A stretch of 6,533 nt of DNA from Flavobacteriaceae bacterium (GTDB lineage: Bacteria; Bacteroidota; Bacteroidia; Flavobacteriales; Flavobacteriaceae), in the NCBI GenBank assembly GCA_013001365.1, contig JABDMQ010000010.1, forward strand, positions 1 to 6,533. Direction: 5' to 3'. Positions 4,088 to 6,533 of the stretch are shown in pieces (the stretch's first letter is position 1; the number at the start of each line of letters is the position of its first letter). The notes under the pieces were generated by a model that worked only from the letters and a program-made list of their open reading frames with translations, was not told the DNA's origin and ran no database searches. The translations under genes were made by a program, and so were the position numbers.

Positions 4088-6533
4088 ATGAAAACTTTTA
4101 CTACTCAAGGTGGTGAAATTGATCATAAGAAGTTTTTGCTGTTAGCTTTCTTGACAATTTTATCCCCACTTGGTTTCTCGCAAACCTCAACTGTCGATGT
4201 CTCGATCAATTGGCCAAATTGGTCGTCTGAGAATCGTGTTGAAATCTACAATCCTGGAGGTACACTAATCACCACAATTGACAATGGCTATACGGGATGT
4301 TGCAATGATAGTTACTCTACAACCGTTAGTCTTGGATGTCTACCTGATGCTAATAATTATTACATAACGATGTATGATACCTACGGAGATGGTTGGAATG
4401 GTGCTGCATCAAACATCACTATAACTTCAGGAGGAACAACGGTATTAACTAACTCCGGTGCATCAGCAAGTCCTGGTGGCACTAACCTCAACTTTAATGT
4501 ATCTGGCGGATGTACTACTTCTTGTTCATCGACAGTAAGTGCATTTCCGTACACAGAAGGTTTTGAAACTGGTATAGGTCAATGGGCCCAATCGACTTCA
4601 GACAATTTTGATTGGTCAAGACGATCAGGTGGAACACCTTCCAACAATACAGGTCCGAATGGGGCAAACGGAGGTAATTGGTATATGTACACCGAAGCAA
4701 GTTCAAATTTCAATAATACTGCCAATTTGGAAAGTCCTTGTTTTGATCTAACCTCTGCGACATCTGCACAATTTTCATTTTACTATCACATGTTCGGAGC
4801 GAACATGGGCACATTGAATGTAGACCTAAGTACAAACGGAACAACTTTTCCTATAAATTTATGGTCTCAATCAGGACAAGTGCAAACGAGTAATGGTGCC
4901 ACATGGAATCAAGTATTACTTGATCTAACACCTTATATAGGACAAACAATAAAACTTAGGTTCTCCGGAACGACTGGACCTGGCTATCGAAGTGATATGG
5001 CCATTGATGATATAAGTCTAACTGCTTCCACAACACCGCAACCTGAAATAGACATTCAGGGTAATGCGGTCTCTATTGTAAATGGAGATTCCACACCTAG
5101 CACTACCGATGATACAGACTTTGGTACAGTAAACGTACCAGTTGGATCTGCCACGCATACTTTTGTAATTCAAAATCTTGGCACACTACCACTAAATCTA
5201 ACTGGTCTGCCATTAATTGCAATTTCTGGAGCTAATGCAGCAGACTTTACAGTAAGTGCGAATCCTACAACACCTATTAATTCAGGTAATTCTACAAGTT
5301 TTGACATTACTTTCGACCCAAGCGCAGGCGGCACTCGCACCGCATTGGTCACCATAGCCAATAACGATTCGAATGAAAACCCATATACTTTCAACATCCT
5401 TGGTTATGGAAATGCACCACTGACAGAAGGTCCAGGTGGAGTCACAACGAATCTGGAACTATGGCTTAAAGCAAATGATGGTGCTGGCCTTACAGATGGA
5501 ACAGCTCTTTCCACTTGGTATGATCAGGCAAAAACGAATAATGCAACAGTCAATACACCTGGTCAAGAACCAACCTTTCGTGATCATCCTGATTACAATG
5601 TGAACTTCAATCCAGTAGTCGATTTTGCAAATGATTATAACACAGCAGCTGTTGATTACACCTATGCGGACACCACACGCGATGAAATGCAAGGTGCCTC
5701 AGGCTATTTTTCTGATGATATTTATGTCGTAGTAATTCCTGATATAAATACGACATCTTCAACGCCTAGCTTAGATATTTTCTGTGCCGACAGCGATACC
5801 TCAACCCAAGCTACCGATGGAACAGGCATCGGGCTTGGGAGGTATTCGGTACGATTTAGCAATGAGGTTCTATCGTATGCCCACGGAACTACGCCCAATG
5901 GTTCGACTCCTGTAAATAGTAGAGGATACGGTGTAGCACAAGTGAATACAAGCATTAATTATGATAATGTTGGAATCATCAACGGAAGGCATAATACAAA
6001 TGCTCCTGTAGATGGATATGAGTTGTTATACAACAATGTGGACGTCGTTAATACCGAAGTAGGTGTACCTCAATTTGGTACTGTGAACAATGCGAATTAT
6101 TGGCTAGGAAGAAGTGAAGGATATAGAGGTAGTCTTGATGGACGAATAGTTGAAGTAATAACATATTCAACAAGAAATGCCGACAATCCAAACAGAAATA
6201 GGATTGACTCTTACTTGGCAATTAAATACGGCATTACCCTTGGTATCAATGGTACAAGTCAAGATTACGTTGCCTCAGATGGCAATGTGATATGGGATGT
6301 TTCCGCCAATACTGGGTATAACTATGATATTGCAGGTATAGGTCGAGATGATGATTCTGACCTAGAACAAAAACAGTCAAAATCTGTTAATAATGGCGCC
6401 ATAGTAGCGATGTCATTGGACAATACTGAACTTACAAATAATTTAAATCCGAACTCCTTCAATACCATCAACGAATTCCTAGTTTGGGGGAATAATGGAC
6501 AGAACACTAACTCCTCCGCTACCTCCATAACAG
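4088..6533 (+). CDS. Large secreted multidomain protein (signal peptide, DxYGDGWNG domain, MAM, choice-of-anchor D, shared module), 3'-truncated by the window
   Basis: The frame is open from ATG 4088 to the window end (815 codons). An in-frame TGA at 4079-4081 makes this ATG the first possible start, and no later ATG precedes the signal core. Residues 1-32 form a Sec signal peptide: n-region MKTFTTQGGEIDHKK, core FLLLAFLTIL, likely cleavage near GFSQ. Residues about 35-146 hold DTYGDGWNG (97-105) and Cys 71, 72, 84, 142 and 146. Residues about 157-312 are a MAM domain: FDWSRRSGGTP from 174, YMYTEAS, FYYHMFG and closing AIDDISL (305-311). Residues about 319-442 are an Ig-like choice-of-anchor D (ASPM/SPD-2/Hydin-like) domain with DFGTVNVPVG, FVIQNLG, ITFDPSAGGTRTA and VTIANND. 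From about residue 450 (PGGVTTNLELWLKAN) the module shared with gene 1 begins. No Shine-Dalgarno is visible, as is usual in Bacteroidota. If the end resembles gene 1, the whole protein would be about 1750 residues with a T9SS sorting domain. Function inferred: surface adhesion or binding. Confidence 0.95.
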   Translation, partial: MKTFTTQGGEIDHKKFLLLAFLTILSPLGFSQTSTVDVSINWPNWSSENRVEIYNPGGTLITTIDNGYTGCCNDSYSTTVSLGCLPDANNYYITMYDTYGDGWNGAASNITITSGGTTVLTNSGASASPGGTNLNFNVSGGCTTSCSSTVSAFPYTEGFETGIGQWAQSTSDNFDWSRRSGGTPSNNTGPNGANGGNWYMYTEASSNFNNTANLESPCFDLTSATSAQFSFYYHMFGANMGTLNVDLSTNGTTFPINLWSQSGQVQTSNGATWNQVLLDLTPYIGQTIKLRFSGTTGPGYRSDMAIDDISLTASTTPQPEIDIQGNAVSIVNGDSTPSTTDDTDFGTVNVPVGSATHTFVIQNLGTLPLNLTGLPLIAISGANAADFTVSANPTTPINSGNSTSFDITFDPSAGGTRTALVTIANNDSNENPYTFNILGYGNAPLTEGPGGVTTNLELWLKANDGAGLTDGTALSTWYDQAKTNNATVNTPGQEPTFRDHPDYNVNFNPVVDFANDYNTAAVDYTYADTTRDEMQGASGYFSDDIYVVVIPDINTTSSTPSLDIFCADSDTSTQATDGTGIGLGRYSVRFSNEVLSYAHGTTPNGSTPVNSRGYGVAQVNTSINYDNVGIINGRHNTNAPVDGYELLYNNVDVVNTEVGVPQFGTVNNANYWLGRSEGYRGSLDGRIVEVITYSTRNADNPNRNRIDSYLAIKYGITLGINGTSQDYVASDGNVIWDVSANTGYNYDIAGIGRDDDSDLEQKQSKSVNNGAIVAMSLDNTELTNNLNPNSFNTINEFLVWGNNGQNTNSSATSIT
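4556..5023 (+). other. MAM domain within gene 2
   Basis: Residues about 157-312 show MAM family landmarks in order: EGFETGIGQW, FDWSRRSGGTPSNNTGP, WYMYTEAS, a LESPCFDLTSATSAQFSFYY strand region, HMFGANMGTLNVDL, LWSQSGQ, W-x-QVLLDLTPYIG, LRFSGTTGPGYRSDMAIDDISL. MAM domains are best known from animal adhesion proteins and proteases (meprin, neuropilin, receptor phosphatases) and also occur in secreted Bacteroidota proteins, where binding is presumed. Only one Cys (218) is present, so the disulfides of the animal domain are not conserved. Confidence 0.88.
5042..5413 (+). other. Choice-of-anchor D / ASPM-SPD-2-Hydin-like Ig domain within gene 2
   Basis: Residues about 319-442 follow the usual course of this beta-sandwich: PEIDIQGN, DTDFGTVNVPVGSATHTFVIQNLGT in two overlapping strands, ISGANAADFTV, a SGNSTSFDITFDPSAGGTRTALVTIANND stretch and a closing TFNILGYG. 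It is a common spacer or presentation domain in extracellular bacterial proteins. It probably separates the N-terminal binding domains from the shared module. Confidence 0.85.
5474..6533 (+). repeat. Paralogous module copy 2 (gene 2), paired with 1-1050
   Basis: This copy begins within LWLKANDGAG of gene 2 and runs to the window end, covering GQEPTFRD, NFNPVVDF, RFSNEV, YWLGRSEGY, SYLAIKYGITLG, GYNYDIAGI (743-751) and QKQSKSVN (761-768). Upstream of the aligned part it also shows PGGVTTNLELWLKA, the probable true beginning of the module, which for gene 1 lies just outside the window. The rest of the module (RTWKIVE to RYFTIG in gene 1) is cut off here. Confidence 0.9.

Noticed and set aside
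4078..4116. 12-codon upstream frame (MNAYENFYYSRW) overlapping the start of gene 2
   Set aside because: It is too short and has no ribosome binding site. Overlap in another frame is expected by chance, so I found no ground to call a leader peptide, though reinitiation cannot be excluded.
4020..4144. 11-base repeat TTTTGCTGTTA at 4020-4030 and 4134-4144
   Set aside because: The second copy is coding sequence for the Leu-rich signal core, the match ends after 11 bases in AT-rich DNA, and it is best explained by chance.
4515..6528. Minus-strand frames opposite gene 2
   Set aside because: They overlap clear MAM, Ig-like and shared-module coding sequence on the plus strand and show no motifs of their own.

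Overview
The window looks like part of a Bacteroidota chromosome, most likely a Flavobacteriia-type (often marine) bacterium. The evidence is an AT-leaning composition with Asn/Asp/Thr/Gly-rich secreted proteins, a type IX secretion (T9SS) type A C-terminal sorting domain on the first gene, an A-rich start context without a Shine-Dalgarno sequence, and domain combinations typical of Bacteroidota surface proteins. No taxonomic marker gene is present, so this assignment is inference.

Layout: (1) 1-3912, plus strand, is the 3' part (1303 visible codons) of a very large secreted protein. Its domain order is an approximately 450-residue conserved Bacteroidota module of unknown function, a LamG/concanavalin A-like domain, a long conserved region without a named function, and a T9SS sorting domain. 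Its start lies upstream of the window. (2) 3913-4087 is a 175-base intergenic gap. It holds a strong intrinsic terminator, a pair of 15-base direct repeats and a weak candidate promoter. (3) 4088-6533, plus strand, is the 5' part (815 codons) of a second large secreted protein that is still open at the window end. Its order is signal peptide, a Cys-containing domain with a DxYGDGWNG motif, a MAM domain, an Ig-like 'choice-of-anchor D' domain, then the same module that opens the visible part of gene 1.

The two genes are tandem paralogues: codon 1 of the window aligns with codon 463 of gene 2, and the alignment runs to the window end with few indels. Each gene supplies the part the other lacks. 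Gene 2 suggests what the missing N-terminus of gene 1 may look like, and gene 1 suggests how gene 2 probably ends (LamG, conserved C-terminal region, T9SS signal). Both are probably exported by Sec and then T9SS and anchored to or released from the cell surface, with adhesion or glycan/protein binding as the likely role. No catalytic site was recognised. No RNA genes, mobile elements, CRISPR arrays or minus-strand genes are supported.
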